Position numbers and translations under genes: made by a program | Notes under the pieces: model-generated | Told to the model about the DNA's origin: nothing | The model's input: only the letters and a program-made list of their open reading frames with translations | Database searches by the model: none | Shown here: positions 1 through 8,921 of the stretch, piece by piece | How positions within the stretch are numbered: the stretch's first letter is position 1 | Layout of the letters: each line of letters opens with the position of its first letter | Origin: Flavobacterium palustre | GTDB lineage: Bacteria; Bacteroidota; Bacteroidia; Flavobacteriales; Flavobacteriaceae | DNA: 64,000 nucleotides | Direction: 5' to 3' | Assembly: GCF_014639535.1 (NCBI RefSeq) | Contig: NZ_BMGA01000003.1 | Coordinates: forward strand, 248,001-312,000

Positions 1-767
1 AAGCAGGACATGAAGATTATTACTGGGGAATGGGACTGACAGCCGAAGCCGTTGCAAAACAGTTTAATATTTCCAGAGAAGATCAGGATTTATTTGCCTA
101 TAATTCACATCAAAAAGCATTAAAAGCGCAAGCAGAAGACAAATTTGACTCACAAATTGTTCCCATTACTGTTGAACAAACTTTTATTAATGCAAAAGGT
201 AAAAAAGAAACCACATCTTACACTGTCAATAAAGACGAAGGTCCCAGAGCAGATACATCGCTGGAAGCATTAGCCAAATTAAGACCCGTTTTTGCAGCCG
301 ACGGAAGCGTTACTGCCGGAACTTCATCGCAAATGAGTGATGGCGCCGCATTTGTTCTAATTATGAGCGAAGAATTGGTCAAAGAACTAAACTTAAAGCC
401 TATAGCCCGATTAGTAAATTATGCTTCGGCTGGAGTTGAACCAAGAATCATGGGAATAGGCCCTGTAAAAGCCATTCCAAAAGCATTAAAACAAGCCGGA
501 TTACATTTAAAAGACATTGATTTGATTGAATTAAACGAAGCCTTTGCCTCACAATCCTTAGCCGTAATCAGAGAATTAGGATTGAATCCGGATATTGTAA
601 ATGTAAACGGAGGCGCTATTGCTTTAGGACATCCATTAGGCTGCACAGGAGCCAAATTATCTGTTCAGCTATTCGATGAAATGAAACGACGCGGCAATAA
701 ATACGGAATGGTTACAATGTGTGTGGGAACAGGACAAGGAGCTGCGGGGATTTTCGAACTTTTGTAA
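1..767 (+). CDS. fadA: Acetyl-CoA acyltransferase (thiolase), 3' part
   Basis: Thiolase that cleaves 3-ketoacyl-CoA with CoA in the last step of beta-oxidation. The reading frame is open from base 3 of the window, upstream of the first ATG, so the gene begins outside and only about 255 C-terminal residues are seen. Visible family motifs are GGAIALGHPLGCTGAK, which carries the catalytic His, and CVGTGQGAA, which carries the C-terminal catalytic Cys. The N-terminal nucleophilic Cys region is missing because of the window edge. It lies 126 bp upstream of an acyl-CoA dehydrogenase on the same strand, which supports a fatty-acid degradation operon. Degradative (fadA/fadI) rather than biosynthetic thiolase is inferred from that context. 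Confidence 0.93.
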   Translation, partial: AGHEDYYWGMGLTAEAVAKQFNISREDQDLFAYNSHQKALKAQAEDKFDSQIVPITVEQTFINAKGKKETTSYTVNKDEGPRADTSLEALAKLRPVFAADGSVTAGTSSQMSDGAAFVLIMSEELVKELNLKPIARLVNYASAGVEPRIMGIGPVKAIPKALKQAGLHLKDIDLIELNEAFASQSLAVIRELGLNPDIVNVNGGAIALGHPLGCTGAKLSVQLFDEMKRRGNKYGMVTMCVGTGQGAAGIFELL

Positions 768-827
768 ATATTCATTCTTCTTTTGTTACTGCTACGAAAG
801 AAGAATCCAAAAAATAAAAACCATCAT

Positions 828-854
828 GAGATTCCTCCTTCGTCGGAATGACAA
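828..854 (+). repeat. Dispersed 27-bp intergenic repeat, copy A
   Basis: Located between the thiolase and acyl-CoA dehydrogenase genes, this segment reads gagattcctc-cttcgtcgg-aatgacaa. A near-identical word recurs at 22094-22120 and a truncated one at 21905-21924. It does not belong to either flanking coding frame. Confidence 0.6.
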
Positions 855-893
855 GTTGGCTACCTCAATTAAGAAACTAAAAAAATCTGCAAA

Positions 894-2684
894 ATGGACA
901 ACAAAACAAGAGGGGGACAATTCCTCGTAAAAGAAACAAAATGCGAAGACATTTTTATTCCTGAAGATTTCTCTGAAGAACAAAAAATGATGCGCGATAT
1001 GGTCAAAGAATTCGTTGATAAAGAACTTTGGCCTAACAAAGATCGTTTTGAAAAAAGAGACTTTGGGTTCACCGTTGAATGTATGCACAAAGCAGCCGAA
1101 CTGGGACTTTTGAGCGTTTCTGTTCCTGAGGCTTACGGCGGAATGGGAATGGGATTTGTGGATACCGTTTTGGTTTGTGATTATATTTCGGGAGCTACCG
1201 GTTCGTTTTCGAGTGCTTTTGGTGCGCACACCGGAATTGGAACATTACCAATCACTTTATACGGAACAGAAGAACAAAAACAAAAATATGTTCCCAAACT
1301 GGCTTCCGGTGAATGGTTTGGAGCATACTGCCTTACCGAACCCGGAGCAGGTAGTGATGCTAATTCCGGAAAAACTAAAGCCGTTTTGTCTGAAGATGGT
1401 ACACATTATAAAATTACAGGACAAAAAATGTGGATTACCAATGCCGGATTTTGCTCTTTGTTCATCGTTTTTGCCCGAATTGAAGATGATAAAAATATCA
1501 CCGGTTTCATTGTAGAAAACAATCCTGAAAACGGAATTTCTACGAACGAAGAAGAACATAAATTAGGAATTCGTGCTTCGTCAACAAGACAGGTTTTCTT
1601 TAACGAAACTAAAGTTCCTGTAGAAAATATGCTTTCCGAAAGAGGAAATGGTTTTAAAATTGCCATGAATGCCTTAAATGTAGGTCGTATCAAATTGGCT
1701 GCAGCCTGTCTGGATTCACAACGAAGAATCATTTCGGGTGCTGCCAAATATTCGAATGAAAGAATCCAGTTTAATGTTCCCATATCTAAATTTGGTGCCA
1801 TCAGATACAAACTGGCCGAAATGGCTACCAGCTGTTATGCCGGAGAAAGTGCCGTTTACAGAGCTGCAAAAAGTATTGAAGAACGAATTGCTATTCGCGA
1901 AAGCGAAGGCGCTACACATCAGGAAGCCGAATTGAAAGGTGTTGAAGAATTTGCCATTGAATGTGCTATTCTAAAAGTAGCCGTTTCAGAAGATATTCAG
2001 AATTGCTCTGACGAAGGAATTCAAATTTTCGGAGGGATGGGATTCTCAGAAGACACTCCGATGGAAAGTGCCTGGCGTGATGCAAGAATTACCAGAATTT
2101 ATGAAGGGACGAACGAAATCAACCGAATGTTATCCGTTGGAATGCTGATTAAAAAAGCCATGAAAGGTCATGTGGATTTATTAGGTCCGGCATCTAAAGT
2201 ACAGGAAGATTTAATGAGTATTCCATCTTTTGACACTCCTGATTATTCTGAATTATTTGCTGAAGAGAAAGAGATGATAAGCAAATTGAAAAAAGCCTTT
2301 TTAATGGTTGCCGGTGGAGCCGTTCAAAAATATGGACCTGATTTAGATGAACACCAACAATTATTGATTGCTTCGGCCGATATTTTAATCGAAATCTATA
2401 TGGCTGAATCTACTATTTTAAGAACTGAAAAATTAGCTAAAAAAGTAGGCGAAGCCAATATCAAAGAACAAATTGCGATGGCTAAATTGTATTTGTACAA
2501 AGCAGTGGATATTGTAACTCAAAAAGGAAAAGAAAGTATTATTTCTTTTGCCGAAGGCGATGAACAACGCATGCTATTAATGGGATTGAGACGTTATACA
2601 AAATACACTAACATGCCTAATATTGTTGAAATCAGAAGAACTATCAGTGCCAAAATTATTGCAGAAAACAAATATTGTTTTTAG
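894..2684 (+). CDS. Acyl-CoA dehydrogenase, long form
   Basis: FAD-dependent acyl-CoA dehydrogenase, 596 aa, catalysing the first oxidation of beta-oxidation. Domains in order: N-terminal helical (about 20-140), central beta with the TEPGAGSDAN flavin/substrate signature near 150-165, C-terminal helical (about 255-410), then an extra helical domain to the end. That extra domain makes it resemble the very-long-chain (VLCAD/FadE-like) class rather than the usual 380-residue enzymes. RIYEGTNEI near residue 401 holds the candidate catalytic base Glu404. It follows the thiolase gene and is closed by a strong terminator, so it is probably the last gene of that operon. Chain-length preference cannot be read from sequence. 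Confidence 0.93.
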   Translation: MDNKTRGGQFLVKETKCEDIFIPEDFSEEQKMMRDMVKEFVDKELWPNKDRFEKRDFGFTVECMHKAAELGLLSVSVPEAYGGMGMGFVDTVLVCDYISGATGSFSSAFGAHTGIGTLPITLYGTEEQKQKYVPKLASGEWFGAYCLTEPGAGSDANSGKTKAVLSEDGTHYKITGQKMWITNAGFCSLFIVFARIEDDKNITGFIVENNPENGISTNEEEHKLGIRASSTRQVFFNETKVPVENMLSERGNGFKIAMNALNVGRIKLAAACLDSQRRIISGAAKYSNERIQFNVPISKFGAIRYKLAEMATSCYAGESAVYRAAKSIEERIAIRESEGATHQEAELKGVEEFAIECAILKVAVSEDIQNCSDEGIQIFGGMGFSEDTPMESAWRDARITRIYEGTNEINRMLSVGMLIKKAMKGHVDLLGPASKVQEDLMSIPSFDTPDYSELFAEEKEMISKLKKAFLMVAGGAVQKYGPDLDEHQQLLIASADILIEIYMAESTILRTEKLAKKVGEANIKEQIAMAKLYLYKAVDIVTQKGKESIISFAEGDEQRMLLMGLRRYTKYTNMPNIVEIRRTISAKIIAENKYCF

Positions 2685-2710
2685 ACAAACCTTCTAAATC
2701 AAGCATAAAA

Positions 2711-2746
2711 AAACCGTTCCGATAGTTATCATCGGGACGGTTTTTT
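2711..2746 (+). terminator. Rho-independent terminator after acyl-CoA dehydrogenase
   Basis: Arms AACCGTTCCGAT and ATCGGGACGGTT (one G-T wobble) enclose a 7-base loop and are followed by a T run. It lies between converging genes, and the A run on the left side could also serve the minus-strand gene. Confidence 0.85.
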
Positions 2747-2761
2747 CGTTTAACGAAGATT

Positions 2762-3283
2762 CTATTTTTCCTCTTTCTCAATTGCTGAAATTTCTCCAAA
2801 ATAAGAAATGGATTCTCTATTATTACTAATTATTGTCAATGTACTGTTTCCTTCAGAAGAAACAATAAGTGTTATATTAAAAAAATCCTGCTGTCCTCTT
2901 ACTGACGCCTCAATTTGATATCCTTTTTTATGTTTATTGACTACAAATTTCTCGGGTTTTCCTTCAAATTTAAGTCCGGTATCACTACCTCCGTAACCTA
3001 ATCCACTAAATCCCCGACCGAAAAAAGGCATTTCACTTTTTATAAAATCAGGTTTAAACGTAATAAAATTAGGAATAATACTCAAGTCAATCATCCTAAA
3101 AGTTGGAGAGTTCGAATTTCGGGCAACAAATTGAAATTCTTTCGCATTAATCAATTTTTCTATTTCTTTTTGCTTTTCTATTTTTTGTTCCATTCTGAGT
3201 TGTCTTCTCGATTTTTCCTGAGAAAATCCAATTAGAACATTACAACAAAACAAGAGCAAAATGACTATTTTAGGTGTTTTCAT
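2762..3283 (-). CDS. DUF4251 domain-containing secreted protein
   Basis: 173 aa with a clear Sec signal peptide (residues 1-21, ending GFSQ), then a basic coiled segment (about 24-45) and a beta-rich domain. The pattern AKEFQFVARNSNSP near the start and FNITLIVSSEGNSTLTIISNNR near the end matches the DUF4251 family of Bacteroidota. Probably periplasmic or surface-associated; function unknown. It stands alone, converging on the acyl-CoA dehydrogenase gene across a shared terminator. Confidence 0.75.
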   Translation of the reverse strand: MKTPKIVILLLFCCNVLIGFSQEKSRRQLRMEQKIEKQKEIEKLINAKEFQFVARNSNSPTFRMIDLSIIPNFITFKPDFIKSEMPFFGRGFSGLGYGGSDTGLKFEGKPEKFVVNKHKKGYQIEASVRGQQDFFNITLIVSSEGNSTLTIISNNRESISYFGEISAIEKEEK

Positions 3284-3397
3284 AATTTTTATTTTTTAAT
3301 TACAATAAATGAATCTCTGATAAACAACAACTTAAATTGGAATAAAAATAATACAAACAGTGTTAATTAAATAATTCAATCAAAGTAAATTGCTCTT

Positions 3398-3427
3398 TTG
3401 AAATCACAAAAATTGTTCCTATTTTAG
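3398..3427 (+). promoter_or_regulatory. Bacteroidota-type promoter (TTG-N19-TATTTTAG)
   Basis: TTG at 3398-3400 and TATTTTAG at 3420-3427 are separated by 19 bp, near the flavobacterial consensus TTG-N17-23-TAnnTTTG. The predicted transcript start lies about 100 bp before the favoured ATG of the next gene. Confidence 0.45.
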
Positions 3428-3532
3428 ATAAAAACAAAATCAAATGAAATGAGCATGACTAAAAATTGATTACAAGTACCAATAGTGATATGCGAATTAC
3501 ATATGACCAATAAAAACAATAAATATCAACAT

Positions 3533-4057
3533 ATGAAAATACTAGGAATAGGATCACGAATTGCTCATCCTGAATACGGAAAAGGTGTAATTACCAATGT
3601 TTCATCAACCGAATACTGGGTAACATTTATAGAAAGCGGCTTAGAAACAATTGCATTAGACGATAGTTTCGAAATCATTGAAGCTGCGGAAAACGAAGTG
3701 GATACGGTAAGTTTCTCGGAAGTAGAAACAACTTTACGTAATCTTCTGAAAAAATGGTCGGATGTTTCCGAAATTGTTCCCATTGGCGATAAATGGAAAG
3801 GCGGAAAATTGATTCTGGAACCAGGACAGCCTGGTTTAGCTTCGAAAGAAATTCCGATTGATACTTTTTTCCATAAAATAGTTATGGTAAGAGACCGCTT
3901 GCGAGTGATGGAACAAAAAGTCAATTCGAGTAATCTGGAGGAAATAGAAAAAATAGAATTACAACAATACATCACAAGAATATACGGCAGTCTAACCTCT
4001 TTTAATATTCTGTTTAAATCACCAACGAACCATTTTGTAGGAGAAAAATCAAAATAG
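3533..4057 (+). CDS. Conserved hypothetical cytoplasmic protein
   Basis: 174 aa from the preferred ATG; an in-frame ATG at 3503 and a GTG at 3485 would lengthen it. The later ATG is preferred because the conserved-looking N-terminal module (ILGIGSRIAHPEYGKGVI) starts right after it. That HPxYGxG pattern resembles small SH3-like tails found at the ends of some helicases and transcription-repair proteins, but no catalytic domain is present. The rest is charged and helical, with no signal peptide or membrane segment. I do not recognise a function. It is transcribed alone, upstream of sodC with its own promoter. Confidence 0.6.
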   Translation: MKILGIGSRIAHPEYGKGVITNVSSTEYWVTFIESGLETIALDDSFEIIEAAENEVDTVSFSEVETTLRNLLKKWSDVSEIVPIGDKWKGGKLILEPGQPGLASKEIPIDTFFHKIVMVRDRLRVMEQKVNSSNLEEIEKIELQQYITRIYGSLTSFNILFKSPTNHFVGEKSK

Positions 4058-4071
4058 AATGTTATTTAACT

Positions 4072-4102
4072 TTGGCTTTCGATGCATTTTATAGTATTTT
4101 TA
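4072..4102 (+). promoter_or_regulatory. Promoter of sodC
   Basis: TTG at 4072-4074 and TATTTTTA at 4095-4102 with a 20-bp spacer fit the flavobacterial promoter pattern and lie 28 bp before the sodC ATG. Confidence 0.45.
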
Positions 4103-4129
4103 TGGTTTCAAACCTTATTTTAAAAAATC

Positions 4130-4657
4130 ATGAAAAAAATCATTGTTTTTACACTGGCAATTAGTACTGCTTTAATTGGATGTAAACCACAAAATAAATC
4201 AACTGATACAAAAAAATTAAATATTGTATTTGAAGCAAAAAGTAACAGTAGTGTTGCCGGAACTGCCTCTTTTATTGAAAAAAACGGGAAGGTAACTTTT
4301 GAAGCCAAAATATCCGGATTAAAACCGGGAGTGCATGCCATTCACATTCATGAAAAATCAGATTGTTCAGCAGCTGACGGAAGTTCAGCCGGTGGACACT
4401 GGAATCCTACTTTCAAAAAACATGGCAAATGGGGTGTTGGAGAATACCATAAAGGGGACATTGGCAATTTTACTGCTGATGAAAAAGGAAATGGAAAAAT
4501 CACTTTGACTACCGACGAATGGTGTATTGGCTGTGGTGATCAAACTAAAGATATACTAGGAAAAGGCTTAATTGTTCATGACGGAGCAGACGATTTTACT
4601 TCGCAACCTGCGGGAAATGCCGGCGCAAGAGTAGCCTGTTCGGGAATTATAAAATAA
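4130..4657 (+). CDS. sodC: Cu/Zn superoxide dismutase, lipoprotein
   Basis: 175 aa. A lipoprotein signal (lipobox LIGC, Cys18) places the enzyme at the envelope, where it would dismutate extracytoplasmic superoxide. The metal site is readable: His72 and His74 (VHAIHIHE), His90 (GGHWNP), His98, His107, Asp110 and His150 (LIVHDGADDF). The structural disulfide is probably Cys79 with Cys170 (GARVACSGII). An extra CxxC pair, Cys132 and Cys135 in EWCIGCGDQ, is not a standard feature of the family. The gene has its own promoter and terminator and is monocistronic. Confidence 0.93.
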   Translation: MKKIIVFTLAISTALIGCKPQNKSTDTKKLNIVFEAKSNSSVAGTASFIEKNGKVTFEAKISGLKPGVHAIHIHEKSDCSAADGSSAGGHWNPTFKKHGKWGVGEYHKGDIGNFTADEKGNGKITLTTDEWCIGCGDQTKDILGKGLIVHDGADDFTSQPAGNAGARVACSGIIK

Positions 4658-4682
4658 GGAATAGTCCTTCAATATCATTTAA

Positions 4683-4718
4683 AACCGTCTTAATTTAACA
4701 AAATTGAGATGGTTTTTT
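4683..4718 (+). terminator. Terminator of sodC
   Basis: Arms AACCGTCT and AGATGGTT (one wobble) around an AT-rich inner stem, followed by six T. Confidence 0.7.
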
Positions 4719-4752
4719 CATTTTTAAATAACATCAAAACTAGAAAATACTA

Positions 4753-4760
4753 TAGCTTTG
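4753..4760 (+). promoter_or_regulatory. -7 element (TAGCTTTG) of the LETM1-related gene
   Basis: TAGCTTTG is an exact TAnnTTTG match 18 bp before the ATG at 4779. No clear TTG is seen at the -33 position. Confidence 0.4.
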
Positions 4761-4778
4761 TAGCATCAAAATAAGAAT

Positions 4779-5978
4779 ATGATAAATCCTTCGGCACCTG
4801 GTTGGGTTGATAAATTTTTTGTCAAGCAGGAATTCACGAAACAGCATGTTTTCATGGATGTTGATTTATTTTATAAAAAAACCAGAGCAACCGGTTTTAT
4901 CTACGGTCATATTATTTCATTTGAAACTCCTGTATTTGTTGATACTAAAGGCTGGGTTCAGAATGAAATTCCTAAAGTTGCCTTATTAAACACCTTGTAT
5001 AACATTTATGGATTAACCACTCAGGAAGTGGATCCGAATGCGTTTATCAAAAAATGTCTCGATTTTTATGATGATTTACACCCACAGGGTTTTAATTTGT
5101 TTAAAAAAGTGTTACCAAACGGTGCTCCTTCTTTAAACTTAGAAAAAATTATTGATACCCGGGTTCAGACTAATGTGGATATCATCAATAAAAACTTCTC
5201 TCATATTGTAACTAATGCGTTACTTTTTATAGATATTTTAGCTTTCAGGCAATACCTGATTAACGGCAAAATACCCGAAAAATACTTGAAAAAAATTGAA
5301 GAAGCTGTAATTAGTGTGGTTACTTTGGCTCTGAAAATCAAGACTAATAAATCGAATTACGATGATTTATTAATTAAACTCTTTGAAGCTTCGGTGCGTT
5401 ACAGCAAGTTCTCTAAAATTAATACGCAAAATATTGACGAACTTAATTTAGATTATTTCAATTCTGATTTAGAGAAATACTATCTGCTTGACATGGCCGG
5501 AATGGCACTATGGAGTGATGGTGAAATTGAAAATGAAGAAATTTACTTTTTACATAAACTAGCCGAAAACATCAAAATACCAACTGATTTTGTATCAGAA
5601 AGTATCCAAAACACGGATAATTTTATAAGCAAATACAAAAAGGAAATTCCTTATTTTAATTATTCAAATCCGGTAAAACATTTTTACGATCAAACTACGC
5701 AAAGTGTCATTACGTTAATTAGTCGCAATAAAAACAGACTACTTAAAGAAATTATTCAAAGTAAAGAACTAATGATTCTGTTGGCTTATTCGACACGAAG
5801 AGACTTAGATGAAAAAGAAAAAAAGAAAGTAAAAAAACAACTATTAGACATTTGTAAAACCATACCTTCGTTGACTATTTTTTTACTTCCGGGAGGCAGT
5901 TTACTACTTCCTATCCTAATCAAATTTATCCCAAAATTACTTCCGTCTGCTTTTAATGAAAACTTAGATAATGAATAA
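4779..5978 (+). CDS. LETM1-related protein
   Basis: 399 aa without a signal peptide. The central region (about 235-290, LDMAGMALWSDGEIENEEIYFL) resembles a TerB-like helical module. The C-terminus (about 325-390) has a LETM1-like pattern: a basic DLDEKEKKKVKKQL helix, then a hydrophobic stretch rich in P and L (SLTIFLLPGGSLLLPILIKF) ending LPSAF. Mitochondrial LETM1 proteins act in cation/proton exchange. Bacterial relatives in Flavobacteria are annotated as LETM1-related biofilm-associated proteins, and their role is not settled. The hydrophobic C-terminal stretch may be membrane-attached. Confidence 0.7.
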   Translation: MINPSAPGWVDKFFVKQEFTKQHVFMDVDLFYKKTRATGFIYGHIISFETPVFVDTKGWVQNEIPKVALLNTLYNIYGLTTQEVDPNAFIKKCLDFYDDLHPQGFNLFKKVLPNGAPSLNLEKIIDTRVQTNVDIINKNFSHIVTNALLFIDILAFRQYLINGKIPEKYLKKIEEAVISVVTLALKIKTNKSNYDDLLIKLFEASVRYSKFSKINTQNIDELNLDYFNSDLEKYYLLDMAGMALWSDGEIENEEIYFLHKLAENIKIPTDFVSESIQNTDNFISKYKKEIPYFNYSNPVKHFYDQTTQSVITLISRNKNRLLKEIIQSKELMILLAYSTRRDLDEKEKKKVKKQLLDICKTIPSLTIFLLPGGSLLLPILIKFIPKLLPSAFNENLDNE

Positions 5979-5979
5979 A

Positions 5980-6011
5980 AAAAATCGCCTCAAATGGCGA
6001 TTTTTTTTTTT
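5980..6011. terminator. Bidirectional terminator between LETM1-related gene and carbonic anhydrase
   Basis: AAAAAATCGCC and GGCGATTTTTT form a perfect hairpin around tcaaat, with an A run on one side and a T run on the other. It can end both converging transcripts; the minus gene stop codon at 6010-6012 abuts it. Confidence 0.88.
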
Positions 6012-6645
6012 ACAAATTCAGTTGATAGACTTCATCTAATTCTTTATTGGAACTAATATTTACTTCTAAATCAGTCACAAAACCGGAATTCAAACCATAA
6101 ACCCAACCGTGTAAAGTTAAATCTTGTCCGTTTTTCCAGGCGTTTTGTACGATAGATGTTTTAGCTAAATCGAAAACCTGTTCTTTAGCATTAATTTCTA
6201 CAAAGGTGTTAAATCGCTGTGTTTCGTCTTTAATAGAATCCAAATACACATTGTGCATACGATACACATCTTTAATATGTCGGATCCAGTTATCAATAAT
6301 TCCGATAGACTGATTTCCCATAGCTGCTTTTATCCCGCCACAACCATAATGCCCGCAAACAATTACGTGTTTTACTTTTAAAACGTTTACGGCATAGTCT
6401 AATACACTCAGCATATTCATATCAGTATGTACTACCATATTAGCAATATTTCGGTGAACAAAAACTTCTCCCGGTTTAGCGCCAATAATTTCATTTGCCG
6501 GCACACGACTATCAGAACATCCTATCCACAACAAAGGCGGAGTTTGACCTTTGGCTAAATCTGCAAAATAGTTAGGGTCTTTTTCTAATGATCTCTCAAC
6601 CCATTCTTTATTATTTTCTAATATTTTTTTATAAAAATCAACCAT
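6010..6645 (-). CDS. can: Beta-class carbonic anhydrase
   Basis: 211 aa cytoplasmic zinc enzyme interconverting CO2 and bicarbonate. The active site is readable: Cys43, Asp45 and Arg47 in CSDSRVPA, then His99 and Cys102 in GHYGCGG, giving the Cys2-His zinc set with the Asp-Arg dyad. Length and motif spacing fit bacterial beta enzymes. It lies 63 bp downstream of a SulP transporter on the same strand, a pairing that elsewhere serves bicarbonate uptake. Confidence 0.95.
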   Translation of the reverse strand: MVDFYKKILENNKEWVERSLEKDPNYFADLAKGQTPPLLWIGCSDSRVPANEIIGAKPGEVFVHRNIANMVVHTDMNMLSVLDYAVNVLKVKHVIVCGHYGCGGIKAAMGNQSIGIIDNWIRHIKDVYRMHNVYLDSIKDETQRFNTFVEINAKEQVFDLAKTSIVQNAWKNGQDLTLHGWVYGLNSGFVTDLEVNISSNKELDEVYQLNL

Positions 6646-6708
6646 ACTTTTTCAAATTTACTCTGTTCAACTTTTCTCAGTAATAAATATAAGTTTCGTT
6701 TTTTTGTT

Positions 6709-8346
6709 TTAAAAAACTTCTCTTTTAACCATCATCCGTTTTGCCACATCATAATAATGCTCAATTGTAACGTGATTTGAAACCTCATCGGTATTCTCCA
6801 GCTGATATGCCTTTTTAAATCCTTTTAATTTCACTTTAATGTTCTCATCATGCGCTCGTATTTCTTTAAATTCGCGAATTAAATCCAGCACATCGTGAGC
6901 AATATACTCTGTATCATGAGCATTAATAACAACTCTTGAATTTTCAGGAATATCATTTAAAGTTTGCTTTATAGCAGCTTTATTTAAAAAAGAAACTTCC
7001 TGTGCCAAATCAATATGGATAATATCTCCGTCTTCGTATTCTTCTTTTTTAAAACTGTAAGCTTTTTTCAGATTTCCTTTTAAAACAAAAATTACACTAA
7101 TAATAATTCCCAACATTACACCTTTTAACAAATCAGTCACTACAACAGCCACCATTGTTGCTATAAAAGGTACAAACTGATATTTTCCTTTTTCCCAGAA
7201 ATGCTTGATTGTGGCCGGTTTTGCAAGTCGGTATCCTACTAAGATTAAAATTGTAGCTAATGTAGCCAATGGAATTTTATTTAAAATAGACGGAATAATC
7301 AAAACACTCAATAATAAAAATACTCCGTGGATAATGGTTGACATTTTTGATTTTGCTCCCGCATTACTATTTGCCGAAGAGCGAACCACTACCGATGTCA
7401 TTGGTAATCCTCCTAAAAGTGAACTTACTATGTTTCCAATACCCTGTGCTTTTAACTCTACATTGGTATTAGTATATCTTTTTTGCTGATCCAATCGATC
7501 GGAGGCTTCAATACACAATAACGTCTCTACCGATGCCACAATAGCAATTGTCACGGCTACAGTCCAAACATCAGGATTGATAATTTGTGTAAAATTAGGC
7601 ACTACAATTATGGCCTTAAAATCCTCTAATGATTCCGGAATAGGTAAAGACACTAAATGCTCCTTAGTGATAGCCAATGAACTTCCTGAATTAATAAAAA
7701 TTTGATTTAAAACAATACCAAAAATTACAGCTATCAAAGCTCCGGGAACTAATTTAAATTTCTTTAAAAAAGCAATTTTGTCCCAGGAAATAAGTATTGC
7801 CAATGAAAACAAACTTACAAGGATTGCTCCTAAATGAAAATGATTGAAAATCTGTAATAATGAAGACAAGGTATTGCTACCATCAACTTGAGTAAAAGAT
7901 TGATCTCCTTCAAAATCGGCATCATAACCAAAAGCATGTGGAAGTTGTTTTAAAATAATGATAATTCCAATTCCGGCAAGCATTCCTTCAATTACATTGG
8001 TTGGAAAATAATTAGATATACTTCCTGCTTTAATAAAACCTAATGCTAATTGAATAAAACCAGCAATAAAAACAGCCGTTAAAAAAACATCAAAAGCACC
8101 CAAATTAGTTATTGCTGTTAATACAATTGCTGTTAATCCGGCCGCAGGACCAGTCACACTAATATGCGACTGACTTAAATACCCAACAACTATTCCTCCT
8201 ACGATTCCGGCAATAATACCTGAAAACAATGGTGCACCCGAAGCCATTGCAATTCCTAAACACAATGGTAAAGCTACCAAGAAAACCACTAAACCAGAAG
8301 CAAAATCAGATTTAAGGTTAGCAAAAAGATTTGTTTTTTTTGTCAT
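6709..8346 (-). CDS. SulP family anion transporter, probable bicarbonate carrier
   Basis: 545 aa inner-membrane protein with a SulP transporter core (multiple membrane segments between about 15 and 425) and a C-terminal STAS domain (about 435-530). The N-terminus DFASGLVVFLVALPLCLGIA and the ITGPAAGL-like VTGPAAGLTA segment are typical. SulP proteins carry sulfate, bicarbonate, dicarboxylates or chloride. The carbonic anhydrase gene directly downstream on the same strand makes bicarbonate the best inference, as in BicA-type systems. The substrate is not proven by sequence. Confidence 0.88.
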   Translation of the reverse strand: MTKKTNLFANLKSDFASGLVVFLVALPLCLGIAMASGAPLFSGIIAGIVGGIVVGYLSQSHISVTGPAAGLTAIVLTAITNLGAFDVFLTAVFIAGFIQLALGFIKAGSISNYFPTNVIEGMLAGIGIIIILKQLPHAFGYDADFEGDQSFTQVDGSNTLSSLLQIFNHFHLGAILVSLFSLAILISWDKIAFLKKFKLVPGALIAVIFGIVLNQIFINSGSSLAITKEHLVSLPIPESLEDFKAIIVVPNFTQIINPDVWTVAVTIAIVASVETLLCIEASDRLDQQKRYTNTNVELKAQGIGNIVSSLLGGLPMTSVVVRSSANSNAGAKSKMSTIIHGVFLLLSVLIIPSILNKIPLATLATILILVGYRLAKPATIKHFWEKGKYQFVPFIATMVAVVVTDLLKGVMLGIIISVIFVLKGNLKKAYSFKKEEYEDGDIIHIDLAQEVSFLNKAAIKQTLNDIPENSRVVINAHDTEYIAHDVLDLIREFKEIRAHDENIKVKLKGFKKAYQLENTDEVSNHVTIEHYYDVAKRMMVKREVF

Positions 8347-8380
8347 AATACTAATTAATAAATTATACCAAATTACAACA

Positions 8381-8395
8381 CAAACATTGTGTTTG
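8381..8395. promoter_or_regulatory. Palindrome upstream of SulP gene
   Basis: CAAACA-TTG-TGTTTG is a perfect 6-bp-arm inverted repeat 34 bp upstream of the SulP start, in the expected promoter area. It is a candidate operator; no regulator can be named. Confidence 0.3.
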
Positions 8396-8421
8396 CAATC
8401 CTAAAAACTTTAATAAAAGTA

Positions 8422-8706
8422 TTACATACTATCGGGTGGAGGGGTAGCTATCGTTTGTATAACATTATCATGTTTAGAAAAATCTTCAAAAAGAATTAAA
8501 TTTCTAAGTCCGGTTTTTTTTACTTTAAAAGTTAAATTAGATGTTATAGCATACACTAAATGCTTCGTTTCTTTTTTTACTTGTTCTTCCTCAGACACAC
8601 TATAATATACCGCAACATCAGTTGACTTTTCTATCAACTTTACAATAGTAGGAGTTGCTAAAAAAGCGATGAAGACTAATAAAAATAAAAGTGCTATTGA
8701 TTTCAT
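8422..8706 (-). CDS. Small single-pass membrane or secreted protein
   Basis: 94 aa. The N-terminus is a hydrophobic helix (residues 3-25) that acts as a signal or anchor, followed by a short extracytoplasmic domain rich in K, E and T. Three prolines (TPPPDSM) end the chain. No domain recognised. It is in the same direction as the SulP-carbonic anhydrase pair, 75 bp upstream, so it may be co-transcribed with them. Coding status is supported by its signal-like start and its open frame without overlap. Confidence 0.6.
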   Translation of the reverse strand: MKSIALLFLLVFIAFLATPTIVKLIEKSTDVAVYYSVSEEEQVKKETKHLVYAITSNLTFKVKKTGLRNLILFEDFSKHDNVIQTIATPPPDSM

Positions 8707-8921
8707 ATAAACAAAAATAAACCTAAAAAAATATAAATTTTAAAAAAACCAATCTTTTTTTATAAAAAATTAACACCAATATTCAAAAAAAACACAAAAC
8801 CAACCTAACAATCTTACTTTCAGAAAAATACACTATTTCAAAACACCATTTATCAGGTTTCTACTTAAAAAAACAGAGCAAAAAAAGAACCTCTTTTACC
8901 ATCAAATAAATTGATTGTTTT

